From Pseudorhodoplanes sinuspersici (GTDB lineage Bacteria; Pseudomonadota; Alphaproteobacteria; Rhizobiales; Xanthobacteraceae): DNA of 64,000 bases. The translations under genes and the position numbers were made by a program. The stretch is from assembly GCF_002119765.1 (NCBI RefSeq), contig NZ_CP021112.1:5326501-5390500 (forward strand), given 5' to 3'. Below are positions 35,225-44,065 of this stretch, piece by piece (position 1 is the first letter of the stretch; each line of letters opens with the position of its first letter). Below the pieces are notes generated by a model that was given only the letters and a program-made list of their open reading frames with translations, did not search any database and was not told where the DNA came from.

Positions 35225-36349
35225 ATGAAGCGTAGCGAAAACCGCATTCTGACGACCCATGTCGGCAGTCTCATCCGTTCGAAGGCGGCGCTAGAGGCCT
35301 CCAAGAAGCACAACGCCCAGCAACTCGCGCAGGAAATCGAAGAGATCGTCGCTCATCAGGCGAAAGTCGGTATCGACATCGTCAATGACGGCGAGTTCGG
35401 CAAGTCGGGCTGGGCGAATTACATTCTCGAACGCATGAGCGGTTTTGAGCCCCGCCCCAACAAACTTTATGAAGCGGTGTGGCTTGGACGCGACCGCATC
35501 CGCTTCGCCGATTTCATGAAAGACCAATTCCCGCGCGGCGTCGTCGGCTCGCCCGGCCATGCCTGTGTCGGCGAGATCGTCTACAATGGCTATGAGGACG
35601 TGCGGCGCAACCTTGCCGACCTGAAAGCGGCGGCCGCAAAGGTCAAAGTCGAAGACGTGTTCTTCACTGCGGTCGCGCCGGCCAGCGTCGGTTACGATGC
35701 CGAGAACGAATATTACAAGAGCGAGGAAGATTACGTCTTCGCCATCGCCAAGGCACTGCGCGAGGAATATCTCGAGGTCATCAAGGCCGGCGTTGTGCTG
35801 CAGGTCGACGACGCAGTGCTCGCCAACATGTTCGATCATCTGACGCAAGAAAGCCCCAAGCGCTACCGCGAGTGGGCGGAGTTGCGCGTTGCCGCGCTCA
35901 ACATGGCGCTCGAAGGCATCCCGCAGGATCGCATCCGCTACCACATCTGCTTCGGCAGCTGGCACGTGCCGCACGTCGCCGACGCGCAACTCTCCGATAT
36001 CGTCGACCTGATGCTGAAGGTGAATGCCGGCGCCTATTCGATCGAGGCCGCCAATGTGCGCCACGAGCATGAATGGCATCTGTGGAAGGATGTGAAGCTG
36101 CCGGCCGGCAAAATCCTGATCCCGGGCATCATAACCCACCACACGACGACGGTGGAGCACCCAAAGCTGATCGCCGAGCGCATCATCAATTTCGCCAAGG
36201 TGGTCGGCAAGGAAAACCTGATCGCCGGCACCGATTGCGGCTTTGCACAGGCCGAAGGCCTGCAGCGCGTGCATCCGCAGGTGATGTGGGCGAAGTTCGA
36301 AAGCCTTGCCGAAGGCGCGAAGCTCGCCAGCAAGGAGCTGTGGGGCTGA
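35225..36349 (+). CDS. MetE-like (cobalamin-independent methionine synthase family) protein
   Basis: A 374-residue protein equal to the C-terminal catalytic half of MetE: ILTTHVGSLIRS at the start, DIVNDGEFGKSGW, and the zinc ligands H-x-C in RYHICFGSWH (about residue 240), Glu in AYSIEAANVRHEHE and Cys in AGTDCGFAQ (about 338). Short MetE-like proteins of this kind serve catabolic or methyl-transfer roles rather than full methionine synthesis; the folate-binding N-terminal half is missing. Genomic context (GntR, TRAP receptor) suggests an imported methylated or thioether compound. Confidence 0.87.
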   Translation: MKRSENRILTTHVGSLIRSKAALEASKKHNAQQLAQEIEEIVAHQAKVGIDIVNDGEFGKSGWANYILERMSGFEPRPNKLYEAVWLGRDRIRFADFMKDQFPRGVVGSPGHACVGEIVYNGYEDVRRNLADLKAAAAKVKVEDVFFTAVAPASVGYDAENEYYKSEEDYVFAIAKALREEYLEVIKAGVVLQVDDAVLANMFDHLTQESPKRYREWAELRVAALNMALEGIPQDRIRYHICFGSWHVPHVADAQLSDIVDLMLKVNAGAYSIEAANVRHEHEWHLWKDVKLPAGKILIPGIITHHTTTVEHPKLIAERIINFAKVVGKENLIAGTDCGFAQAEGLQRVHPQVMWAKFESLAEGAKLASKELWG

Positions 36350-36384
36350 TTGTTCCGCACCAGCGGAACGAATGTCCTGTCACC

Positions 36385-36425
36385 AACCCCCGGGCGAAAC
36401 AAAACGCCCAGGGGTTTCGTTTTCT
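36385..36425 (+). terminator. Terminator after the MetE-like gene
   Basis: AACCCC-C-GGGCG and CGCCC-A-GGGGTT form an 11-bp stem with one mismatch around the loop AAACAAAA, followed by TCGTTTTCT. It lies 35 bases past the stop. Confidence 0.8.
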
Positions 36426-36449
36426 GACTCGATAAAGGCTGCCGTTCGC

Positions 36450-36551
36450 CTAGAGCCTTTCCGGCTTTGATGGAATCAAAGCTAGGGCTCTAGCTTTTTG
36501 TTTTGACGCGTTTTCCTTACGCGAACCGGTATCCACTTCGCTCGAAAACGC
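36450..36551. repeat. Dispersed intergenic palindromic repeat
   Basis: The stretch holds AGAGCC...GGGCTCT arms around CTTTGATGGAATCAAAG, then TTGTTTTGACGCG, CGCGAACCGGTATCCACTTC and GCTCGAAAACGC. I recognise the ACGCGAACCGGTATCCACTTCG type of sequence as a highly repeated intergenic element of Bradyrhizobium-like genomes. It lies between convergent genes (MetE-like and cytochrome P460). Confidence 0.7.
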
Positions 36552-36552
36552 T

Positions 36553-37083
36553 TTAAGGTGCGTAGCGTGTGAAAACGTAGTCATGGGCTTTCGCGCGAGC
36601 CTCGTGACACGGGAAGCAAGTCCGGTGCTGCGCCTCATCGACCGGAACACCATTGATAAAGCGGCCGAAGCCCCAGCCGCCGGTGTCCGCATATTTCTGG
36701 GAATCCTTGACCATGACCTGGACCGTCGTTGCGGCCCCAGGGATGGACGCCGGTCGGAAGTCAGGCGACTGGATATGCTTCCAGGCGAGCTTGACCAGAA
36801 TAGTCCCGTCGGGAAATGGCAACGTTCCGGACTGATAAGCATCGACCGCAACCTTATTTCCGAGCACCGCACGAATTTCGTTCAATGGTGCCGCCTCTTC
36901 CGCCGGCGCGATCAGCTCCCATTGCCGATAGCCTTCCGGAATCGTGACGCCGAAAATCGGCGACGAACGATCCGGCGTGGCATTGCCTTTGGTGGGCAGC
37001 AGCGCCACAGCGGCCATCCACGTCGCTGCCGCCGCTATGAGCGCGAGGCAAGCGGTTTTCATGAATGCTGTCATGGCGTTCAA
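36553..37083 (-). CDS. Cytochrome P460 family protein
   Basis: A 176-residue exported haem protein: signal sequence (CLALIAAAATWMAAVALL), IPEGYRQWELIAP and the single haem site CFPCHEA (Cys156, Cys159, His160) near the C-terminus, with VFTRYAP at the end. P460 enzymes oxidise hydroxylamine or act as c'-beta cytochromes with a cross-linked haem lysine. It overlaps the upstream hydrolase gene by 4 bases, so they are co-translated. Whether it has the P460 cross-link cannot be seen. Confidence 0.9.
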   Translation of the reverse strand: MNAMTAFMKTACLALIAAAATWMAAVALLPTKGNATPDRSSPIFGVTIPEGYRQWELIAPAEEAAPLNEIRAVLGNKVAVDAYQSGTLPFPDGTILVKLAWKHIQSPDFRPASIPGAATTVQVMVKDSQKYADTGGWGFGRFINGVPVDEAQHRTCFPCHEARAKAHDYVFTRYAP

Positions 37084-38111
37084 TATCCATCGACATCGAT
37101 GACGGCCTGCGCAAAGGCGCGGGGGGCTTCCTGCGGCAGGTTGTGACCGATGCCGCCGCTGATAAGCCGATGCTCATACCGTCCCGAGAACTTCTTCGCG
37201 TAAGCCGCGGGAGCCGGATGAGGCGCGCCGTTGGCATCGCCTTCGAGCGTGATGGTCGGCACGGAGATCGCCGGCGCTTGTGCCAGACGCTTTTCCAGGT
37301 CGTCGTATTTTGCTTCTCCTTCCGCCAGCCCAAGCCGCCAACGGTAATTGTGGATCACGATGCTGACATGATCGGGGTTGTCGAATGCTGCCGCCGAGCG
37401 ATCGAAGGTCGCATCGTCGAACGCCCATTTCGGCGACGCCAGTTGCCAGATCAGCTTCGCGAAATCATGTCTGTACTTGTCGTATCCGGCGCGGCCTCGC
37501 TCGGTGGCGAAATAATACTGATACCACCATTCCAGTTCAGCTTTCGGCGGCAATGGCGCCTTGTTGGCTTGCTGGCTGCCGATCAGATAGCCGCTGACCG
37601 ATACCAGCGCCTTGCAGCGCTGCGGCCAAAGGGCGGCAATGATATCTGCCGTGCGCGCTCCCCAGTCATATCCGGCAATGGTCGCCGTCTTGATGCCGAG
37701 TGCATCCATCAGCGCAACGATGTCGACCGCGATAACGGCCTGCTGACCATTCCGCAGCGTGGATTCCGAAAGGAACCGTGTCGTGCCATAGCCGCGCAGA
37801 TACGGCACGATCACGCGATATCCCGCCGATGCCAGCAGCGGTGCAACATCGACATAGCTGTAGATGTCGTAGGGCCATCCGTGCAGGAGAATGACAGCCG
37901 GCCCTTCTGCAGGACCGTCTTCCGCATATCCGATATTCAACGCTCCGGCATCGATCCGCTTCAAAGAACGGAAGGATGTATTGGTCGCAGCCTTCCCTGC
38001 GGATGGGTTCGAAGTACTTTCAGCGGTTTGCGCATTGACCGACTGGCCGAGTACGGCCGAAGCCGCAACACCTCCGACAAAAGCGGCGGAGAATTTGCGT
38101 CGATTGAACAT
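37080..38111 (-). CDS. Exported alpha/beta hydrolase, epoxide hydrolase-like
   Basis: A 343-residue hydrolase with a twin-arginine-like signal (NRRKFSAAFVGGVAASAVL). Motifs: HGWP at 77-80 (oxyanion hole), GYDWG at 147-151 with Asp149 as nucleophile, and GGIGHNLPQEAP near the C-terminus with the catalytic His. An Asp nucleophile points to epoxide hydrolase or haloalkane dehalogenase chemistry rather than an esterase. It is followed, with a 4-base overlap, by the cytochrome P460 gene, so both proteins act in the periplasm. Confidence 0.9.
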   Translation of the reverse strand: MFNRRKFSAAFVGGVAASAVLGQSVNAQTAESTSNPSAGKAATNTSFRSLKRIDAGALNIGYAEDGPAEGPAVILLHGWPYDIYSYVDVAPLLASAGYRVIVPYLRGYGTTRFLSESTLRNGQQAVIAVDIVALMDALGIKTATIAGYDWGARTADIIAALWPQRCKALVSVSGYLIGSQQANKAPLPPKAELEWWYQYYFATERGRAGYDKYRHDFAKLIWQLASPKWAFDDATFDRSAAAFDNPDHVSIVIHNYRWRLGLAEGEAKYDDLEKRLAQAPAISVPTITLEGDANGAPHPAPAAYAKKFSGRYEHRLISGGIGHNLPQEAPRAFAQAVIDVDGY

Positions 38112-38248
38112 CGGAACTCCTTTTTGCCTGCATCGAAATCATCAGCGCTCAAATTGAGCAGGATTGATCTCAGCGGCTCTGGAGTTCTTTCGCCGACTAT
38201 ATCGATCTTGCTGTAATCGACTGATCGGTATGGCAATAGAAATACCGG

Positions 38249-39160
38249 TTACCCATTGCGCGTCTTGATGAAATCGACAAAGGCGCGCAGCGGTGCCGGC
38301 ATGTGCCGGCGGCTGGCGTAATAGAGAAAGGGTCCGCTGAAGCTCTGCCACCAGTCTTTAAGAACGGGCACCAGCACGCCGCTCGTTAATTGCGGCGCGA
38401 GGTAGTCTTCGAAGCTGGATACGATCCCGAGGCCGGCAACAGCGGCACTGATCTCCAGTTCGATCGAGGTGGCAATCAATGGTCCTGCCGGTGTGATCCG
38501 CACGATCTCACCGTTACGTTCGAACTCCCAGTTGGGAATGACTCGGCTCGGAAAGCGATGGCGAATGCAGGCATGGTTCAACAAATCGCGTGGATGCTGC
38601 GGGCGGCCGCGCGAGGCGAGATACGATGGAGCCGCAGCCGTAGCGAAACGCTGAACGCGCGGGCCGATCGGCACCGCGATCATGTCCTGCTCAAGGCGTT
38701 CGTCGTAACGCACGCCGGCGTCGAAACCTGCCGCGAGCACATCGATGAAACTGTCGTCACTGACGACCTCCATCGTGATGCCGGGATGGCTTTTGAGAAA
38801 GCTTTCGACGATCGGCGGCATGACCACGCGCGCCACAATGCCCGGCACATTGAGCCGCAGCGTCCCGGTTGGGCTATCACGGAAGCTGTTCACCACATCG
38901 AGCGCGGCCTGCACCTCACCCAAGGCCGGTGTCAGCCGGTCGAGAAGGCGCGCACCCGCCTCCGTTGTGGTCACGCTGCGCGTCGTGCGATTGAGCAGCC
39001 GAACACCCAGTCGCGCCTCCAGCCGCCGGACCGCTTCGCTCAGCGTCGAGGCCGAAACGCCTCGCGTCACCGCGGCGCCGCGAAAGCTCCGCTGTCGCGC
39101 AACCGCCGTGAATGCATCCAGATCCGCGAGATCGATGTCCGCCATTGTTCGATAATCCAT
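38249..39160 (-). CDS. LysR family transcriptional regulator
   Basis: A 303-residue LysR protein of the AaeR/DmlR-like group: LADLDAFTAVARQRSFRGAA, VSASTLSEAVRRLEARLGVR, LLNRTTRSVTTTEAG. It is divergent from the aldo/keto reductase gene, with about 100 bases between them, a frequent LysR-AKR arrangement, so the reductase is its likely target. An ATG at 39145 (MADIDL) is an alternative start. Confidence 0.93.
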   Translation of the reverse strand: MDYRTMADIDLADLDAFTAVARQRSFRGAAVTRGVSASTLSEAVRRLEARLGVRLLNRTTRSVTTTEAGARLLDRLTPALGEVQAALDVVNSFRDSPTGTLRLNVPGIVARVVMPPIVESFLKSHPGITMEVVSDDSFIDVLAAGFDAGVRYDERLEQDMIAVPIGPRVQRFATAAAPSYLASRGRPQHPRDLLNHACIRHRFPSRVIPNWEFERNGEIVRITPAGPLIATSIELEISAAVAGLGIVSSFEDYLAPQLTSGVLVPVLKDWWQSFSGPFLYYASRRHMPAPLRAFVDFIKTRNG

Positions 39161-39259
39161 ACAACCTGTTCATATAATATCGGATTATCGAACGAAAGAC
39201 GAGTGCCCATAGTCCCGCCTGACGCCGGGGGCACCTCGGCCAGATCTTGGAGAACACCA

Positions 39260-40255
39260 ATGAAACAGCTTCAACTTGGCAAAACCGGCCCGAAGGTGTC
39301 GGCCATCGGTCTTGGCTGCATGGGCATGTCGGGTATGTATGGCCCGTCCGACCGGCAGGAGGGCATTGCTACCATTCATGCCGCGCTCGATGCCGGCGTC
39401 ACCCTGCTCGATACCGGCGACTTCTACGGCATGGGCCACAACGAGATGCTGATCGGCGAGGCGGTTAAAGGCATCGCCCGCGACACCTTCCAGGTCAGCG
39501 TCAAGTTCGGCGCGATGCGCGATCCCGGCGGCAACTGGCTGCGCTATGATGCGCGGCCGAACGCGGTGAAGAACTTCCTCGCCTATTCGCTGCAGCGGCT
39601 TGGGCTCGATTATATCGATATCTATCGTCCCTCGCGTCTCGATCCCGATGTGCCGATCGAAGACACAATCGGCGCCATCGCCGATATGGTGAAGGCAGGC
39701 TACGTCCGTCACATCGGTTTGTCGGAGATGGGAACGAAGACGATCCGCCGCGCCGCCAAGGTCCATCCGATCAGCGATCTGCAGATTGAATATTCGCTGA
39801 TCTCGCGCGGCATCGAGGACGAGATCCTGCCGACCGTGCGCGAACTCGGCATCGGCGTCACGGCCTATGGCGTGCTGTCGCGCGGATTGATCAGCGGACA
39901 TTGGAGGAGCAACGCGACAACAACCGCGGGTGATTTCCGGACCTATAGTCCGCGATTCCAGGCCGGAAATATCGATGCCAATCTCGCGCTTGTCGACGCG
40001 CTGCGGACGGTCGCCGAGGCAAAAGGCATCACTGTCGCGCAAGCGGCCATCGCCTGGGTCGCTGCACAGGGCGATGACATCGTTCCGCTTGTCGGCGCGC
40101 GCAAGCGCGATCGCCTCAACGAAGCGCTTGGCGCAGCCGAGGTGACACTCAGCAAGCAGGACATCGCGGCCATTGAACGCGCAGTGCCGAAAAACGCCGC
40201 GGTCGGTTCGCGCTATCCACAAATGGCGATGGCCGATCTCGACAGCGAGAAGTGA
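39260..40255 (+). CDS. Aldo/keto reductase
   Basis: A 331-residue AKR barrel protein: LGKTGPKVSAIGLGCMGMSG, TLLDTGDFYGMGHNEMLIGE with the catalytic Asp and Tyr, KFGAM with the Lys, and a C-terminal NADPH site QGDDIVPLVGARKRDRLNEA. It is close to the AKR13/YhdN group. The usual active-site HRVD is here YRPSRLDPDVPIEDTIG, that is, the catalytic His appears replaced by Arg/Pro, which may change activity. ATG at 39260; the open frame extends far upstream, antisense to the LysR gene, and is not coding there. Confidence 0.93.
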   Translation: MKQLQLGKTGPKVSAIGLGCMGMSGMYGPSDRQEGIATIHAALDAGVTLLDTGDFYGMGHNEMLIGEAVKGIARDTFQVSVKFGAMRDPGGNWLRYDARPNAVKNFLAYSLQRLGLDYIDIYRPSRLDPDVPIEDTIGAIADMVKAGYVRHIGLSEMGTKTIRRAAKVHPISDLQIEYSLISRGIEDEILPTVRELGIGVTAYGVLSRGLISGHWRSNATTTAGDFRTYSPRFQAGNIDANLALVDALRTVAEAKGITVAQAAIAWVAAQGDDIVPLVGARKRDRLNEALGAAEVTLSKQDIAAIERAVPKNAAVGSRYPQMAMADLDSEK

Positions 40256-40258
40256 TAC

Positions 40259-40843
40259 TCAGACGTTGCCGACTGTTGGCGCTGTAAGACTTGCGGCCGT
40301 CGCGACGAGAATCTCCTTTGCGAGATTTTCGTCGTCGACGGCCCTCGCCAGCACCAGCGCACCGACCATGCCGGACAACGTCGTCATCGCCTTCTTGCGC
40401 TTCTCGGCTTTGGTTCGGCCCGGGACAATGTCGGAAAGAACGGCAAGATAATCGTCGACACCTTTGGCGAAAGCCGACCGCAACGGTTTGCCATGCCGGG
40501 CGGCGTCCGCGCCAAGTGCGACAAAAGCACATCCCTTCCCGATTTCCTTCCTGTGGCGGTCCGATAGATAAGAACCAACCAGTGCGGCGAGCGCATCGCC
40601 GGACGCCGCATCGGCCACAGCCGCCAGCTTGTCGCAGCTTTTTGACAAGGCGCGCGCGGAGGCTTCAGCCGCCAAAGCCTCCTTGGATTTGAAATGGCCA
40701 TAGAAGCCGCCATGGGTCAGCCCGGCCTTTTTCATCAGGTCCGCCAGACCGATCCCGTCAAAACCATGCTCGCGGAACATCTCTCCCGCCACCTCGACAA
40801 TGCGGCGCCTGTTCTTCTCGGCCTGTTCCCGGCTCACCTTCAT
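40259..40843 (-). CDS. TetR family transcriptional regulator
   Basis: A 194-residue TetR protein: NRRRIVEVAGEMFREHGFDG, IGLADLMKKAGLTHGGFYGH, FKSKEALAAEA. The C-terminal domain (KGCAFVALGADAARHGKPLR) belongs to the group often found beside oxidoreductases. It converges with the aldo/keto reductase gene at 3 bases and is divergent from the thiolase gene. The ATG at 40843 (MKVSREQAEKNRRR) fits the family. Confidence 0.92.
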   Translation of the reverse strand: MKVSREQAEKNRRRIVEVAGEMFREHGFDGIGLADLMKKAGLTHGGFYGHFKSKEALAAEASARALSKSCDKLAAVADAASGDALAALVGSYLSDRHRKEIGKGCAFVALGADAARHGKPLRSAFAKGVDDYLAVLSDIVPGRTKAEKRKKAMTTLSGMVGALVLARAVDDENLAKEILVATAASLTAPTVGNV

Positions 40844-41047
40844 CCGCAGCTCCGTCCACAAACGCTTGACTTTTATATGTCGGTCATCATGTATCTGCAA
40901 TGCGGCGATGACGGTTGTAATAAGGACGCCGGCGATAGCGGCGGGGAGCAATGACCATGCGCTATGGAATCTTCTGCCAGCAGCGGCAAATATGATCAGC
41001 TAGACTTGCCCATCATCCCGGTCGCCTGAGCACAGTGAGGAGCCGTC

Positions 41048-42241
41048 ATGCCGACACCGTCCGATCCCATCGTCATTGTCTCCGCCGTGCGTTCGCCACT
41101 TGGGCGCTTTCTCGGCGATCTGGCGCCGATGCAGGCCCATGCCCTCGGCGCACATGTCATCCGCGCCGCGCTGGATCGCGCGAATCTCGCGCCCGAAAAG
41201 GTCGACGAGGTGCTGATGGGCTGCGTGCTGCCGGCCGGACAAGGACAGGCGCCGGCGCGCCAGGCGGCGCGCGGTGCCGGTTTGCCGGATGCCACGGGCG
41301 CAACCACCATCAACAAGGTGTGCGGTTCCGGCATGAAGGCAACCATGCTGGCGCACGATCTGATTAACGCGGGCTCCGCCGATATCGTCGTCTCCGGCGG
41401 CATGGAGTCGATGTCGAATGCTCCTTACATGCTCGCGAAAGCGCGCGGCGGCTATCGCGTCGGACATGACCGAATCTTCGATCACATGATGCTCGACGGT
41501 CTCGAAGACGCATACGAGCCCGGCCGGCCGATGGGCGATTTCGGCGAAGTGGCGGTCGAAGCCTACCAATTCACGCGCGCCGACCAGGACGCTTATGCCG
41601 TCGAGACGCTGACGCGCGCGCGCAAGGCGACCGAGGACGGCTCGTTCAAGGCCGAGATTGCGCCGGTCACCATTGCCGCCAAAGGTGGCGACAAGATCGT
41701 CGAACATGACGAGCATCCGCTGAAAGTCTCGCCGGAAAAAATCCCGACACTGAAGCCCGCCTTCCGCACCGACGGAACGATCACCGCGGCTAGCGCATCC
41801 GCCAATGCCGATGGCGCCGCAGCGTTGATCCTGACACGCCGCTCGATTGCCGAGCGCGAAGGCCTGCCGATCCTCGCCGAGATCAAGGCGCATGCCACGC
41901 ACAGCCAGGAACCGGCCTGGTACACCACCGCCCCCATTCCGGCGATCCGAAAAGTGCTCGAGAAGACCGGCTGGCGTGTCGGCGATGTCGATCTGTTCGA
42001 GATCAATGAAGCGTTTGCCGTGGTCGCCATGGCGGCTGCGAAAGAACTCGGCATTCCGCGCGACAAGCTGAACGTCAATGGCGGCGCCTGCGCACTCGGC
42101 CATCCGATCGGCGCGACCGGCGCGCGCATCATCGTGACATTGCTGCATGCCCTGGAACGGCAGGGTGCCAAACGCGGCATCGCCTCCCTCTGCATTGGCG
42201 GCGGTGAGGCGACCGCCATTGCGATCGAAAGGGTGCAATAA
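41048..42241 (+). CDS. Acetyl-CoA C-acyltransferase (thiolase)
   Basis: A 397-residue thiolase: nucleophile Cys92 in TINKVCGSGMKA, His352 in GGACALGHPIGATGA and Cys382 in ASLCIGGGEA. The sequence is of the biosynthetic/acetoacetyl-CoA type (PhaA/AtoB-like), with VSGGMESMSNAPYML. It condenses or cleaves acyl-CoA with acetyl-CoA. No pha genes lie nearby; it stands alone after the TetR gene. Confidence 0.96.
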   Translation: MPTPSDPIVIVSAVRSPLGRFLGDLAPMQAHALGAHVIRAALDRANLAPEKVDEVLMGCVLPAGQGQAPARQAARGAGLPDATGATTINKVCGSGMKATMLAHDLINAGSADIVVSGGMESMSNAPYMLAKARGGYRVGHDRIFDHMMLDGLEDAYEPGRPMGDFGEVAVEAYQFTRADQDAYAVETLTRARKATEDGSFKAEIAPVTIAAKGGDKIVEHDEHPLKVSPEKIPTLKPAFRTDGTITAASASANADGAAALILTRRSIAEREGLPILAEIKAHATHSQEPAWYTTAPIPAIRKVLEKTGWRVGDVDLFEINEAFAVVAMAAAKELGIPRDKLNVNGGACALGHPIGATGARIIVTLLHALERQGAKRGIASLCIGGGEATAIAIERVQ

Positions 42242-42592
42242 AATCCGACCGGCCGCCATGTTCTGACCTGTCGGGATCGATCGGTGCTGGCCGGCTGCTA
42301 CCTTCTGCTCGCGGCACGAAGAGCGATGCCGAAAATTCAAGCAGACCGGTCAGGCCATCTGTGCTAAACGGAGGGCGAGTATAAGCGGTCAGGGCCATTG
42401 GTCCGGGACATTGCTCGGCAAGGATCGATTTTGTTCGCTCTGGAGCCCAGCATGCCGCGTCTCGCATCTTCCTTGAGAGTGTTGGCTCCATCCGCATCTT
42501 GCGTTTGTTCCCGAACGCAAGGGTTTGGTTGCGGCTCCACGACAGTTGATCTTTGCTTTCATCAATCATGGCAGCAGCCGAAACGATGAGAC
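42242..42592. other. Intergenic stretch after the thiolase gene
   Basis: About 350 bases with no recognisable gene. A leftward open frame covers part of it but overlaps the thiolase 3' end and shows no family features. It should carry the promoter of the following oxygenase gene. Confidence 0.5.
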
Positions 42593-43591
42593 ATGATCAT
42601 GACCCAGACGGCAAAGAACTATTCACTTGAAGAACTGAACCTCGAAACCACCTTCGGAGGCATCGGCAAAACCAAGCACCGCGATGTCCCGCAAATCGAT
42701 CTGGGCGATTTCGAAAAGCGCAAAGCCGAGATCGCCGACCAGCTCTGGAAAGCCTCGACCGAGATCGGCTTCTTCCAGCTCGTCAATCACGGCATCCCGC
42801 AGCAGCAGATCGATGAAGCCTTCGAGATGACCGAGCGGTTTTTCGCGCTGTCGCATGAAACCAAGGCCAAATATCCGCTGGGCAAGGGCACCAATGCCGG
42901 CTGGGAATACAAAAGCCAGGTGCGGCCCTCCACCGGCACAGCCGACAACAAGGAAAGCTATCAGATCACGCCGACACGCATGGCAAAGCTGTGGCCATCC
43001 GGCGAGGAACTCCCCGGCTTCAAGGCGGCGATGCTGGCCTTCGAGCGCGCGAACTGGGCGGTCGGCATGAAGGTGCTGTCCTGTTTCGCGCTCAAACTCG
43101 GATTCGCGCCGGATTTCTTCACCGAGGCGCACGATCCGCTGGCGCCGGATTATCAGAGCACGCTGCGGCTCTTGCATTATCTGCCGATGACCAATGCAAA
43201 GCCCGAGGACTATACCGGCTGGCGCGCCGGCGCCCACACCGATTATGACTGCCTCACCCTTCTGCATCAGCGGCCCGGACAAGGCGGCCTGCAACTCTGC
43301 CCCGGCAAGGAAGCGTCGGAGCTGGAATGGACCGATGTCGAGCCATTACCCGGCGTCATTACCTGCAATATCGGCGACATGCTGAAGCGCTGGAGCGACG
43401 ATCAGTTACTGTCGACGCTGCATCGCGTGCGCATGCCGCGCGATGACGAGTATCTCGGACCGCGCTACTCGTTGCCGTTCTTTTGTCAGGCCAACATGAA
43501 TGCGATCGTTCAGGGACCAAAGAAAATTTACCCGCCGATCACGGCGCATGATTATCTGCAACAGAGGATCGCGGCGAATTTCGCCGGATAA
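42593..43591 (+). CDS. 2-oxoglutarate/Fe(II) oxygenase, isopenicillin N synthase-like
   Basis: A 332-residue enzyme. The N-terminal DIOX_N region has VPQIDLGDF and STEIGFFQLVNHGI; the iron site is His215, Asp217 (AHTDYDCLT) and His277 (STLHRVR), and the 2-oxoglutarate salt-bridge motif RYS is at 291-293. All catalytic residues are present. Bacterial members hydroxylate small molecules. A second ATG at 42599 may be the true start. A hairpin terminator follows. Confidence 0.93.
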   Translation: MIMTQTAKNYSLEELNLETTFGGIGKTKHRDVPQIDLGDFEKRKAEIADQLWKASTEIGFFQLVNHGIPQQQIDEAFEMTERFFALSHETKAKYPLGKGTNAGWEYKSQVRPSTGTADNKESYQITPTRMAKLWPSGEELPGFKAAMLAFERANWAVGMKVLSCFALKLGFAPDFFTEAHDPLAPDYQSTLRLLHYLPMTNAKPEDYTGWRAGAHTDYDCLTLLHQRPGQGGLQLCPGKEASELEWTDVEPLPGVITCNIGDMLKRWSDDQLLSTLHRVRMPRDDEYLGPRYSLPFFCQANMNAIVQGPKKIYPPITAHDYLQQRIAANFAG

Positions 43592-43607
43592 GATTTTGAT
43601 CGCATCA

Positions 43608-43641
43608 GGGCGGAGCGGGCAAGTGCCACTCCGCCCGTTTT
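43608..43641 (+). terminator. Terminator of the oxygenase gene
   Basis: GGGCGGAG and CTCCGCCC form an 8-bp stem, extended inside by GGCA/TGCC, followed by GTTTTA, 16 bases after the stop. Confidence 0.75.
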
Positions 43642-44059
43642 ACTCGGAAAAGCTTGGTGGAAGCCACGTCGGCGGATTGGGCAGTCAGGCTGTCGTACTT
43701 GGCGAAGGCCGCACTTGGCGAAAAGCTGATGTCTTCGCACATGTGCACATCATTTATGCAGTCGCCCGAATGGGGGCGGCTTTGTAACTGCTTTTTTTCA
43801 CGTCCGTCACATCCACGACATAAACCTTGATAGCGACGCAATCATCACCGCTTCGTGAAAGAGCGAAGTGATCGGCAGTTTTTGCGCGCAAAGCAGAAAA
43901 ATCGTTATGTCGCAAATCCAACTGCACGACGCTTAGCTGCGTCAATGACATTTGCCGACTTAAACCTCCGTATAGCTTGGAACGCTTCGAAATCCTGAGC
44001 ATTAGTTTGCGTTGTGAATAGTTGTTGTGGGTCGATGGACCCGCGCAAACAGATGAGAG
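43642..44059. other. Intergenic stretch upstream of the molybdenum enzyme genes
   Basis: About 420 bases, less GC-rich than its surroundings, without a recognisable gene. Open frames on the minus strand lack family features. It should contain the promoter of the three-gene Pao-like operon; no operator could be named. Confidence 0.5.
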
Positions 44060-44065
44060 ATGCAC

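Noticed and set aside
38390-39259. Long upstream extension of the aldo/keto reductase frame
   Set aside because: It is antisense to the LysR gene and lacks family features; the reductase starts at 39260.
42129-42569. Leftward 146-codon frame after the thiolase gene
   Set aside because: It overlaps the thiolase 3' end antisense and shows no recognisable domain or ribosome site.
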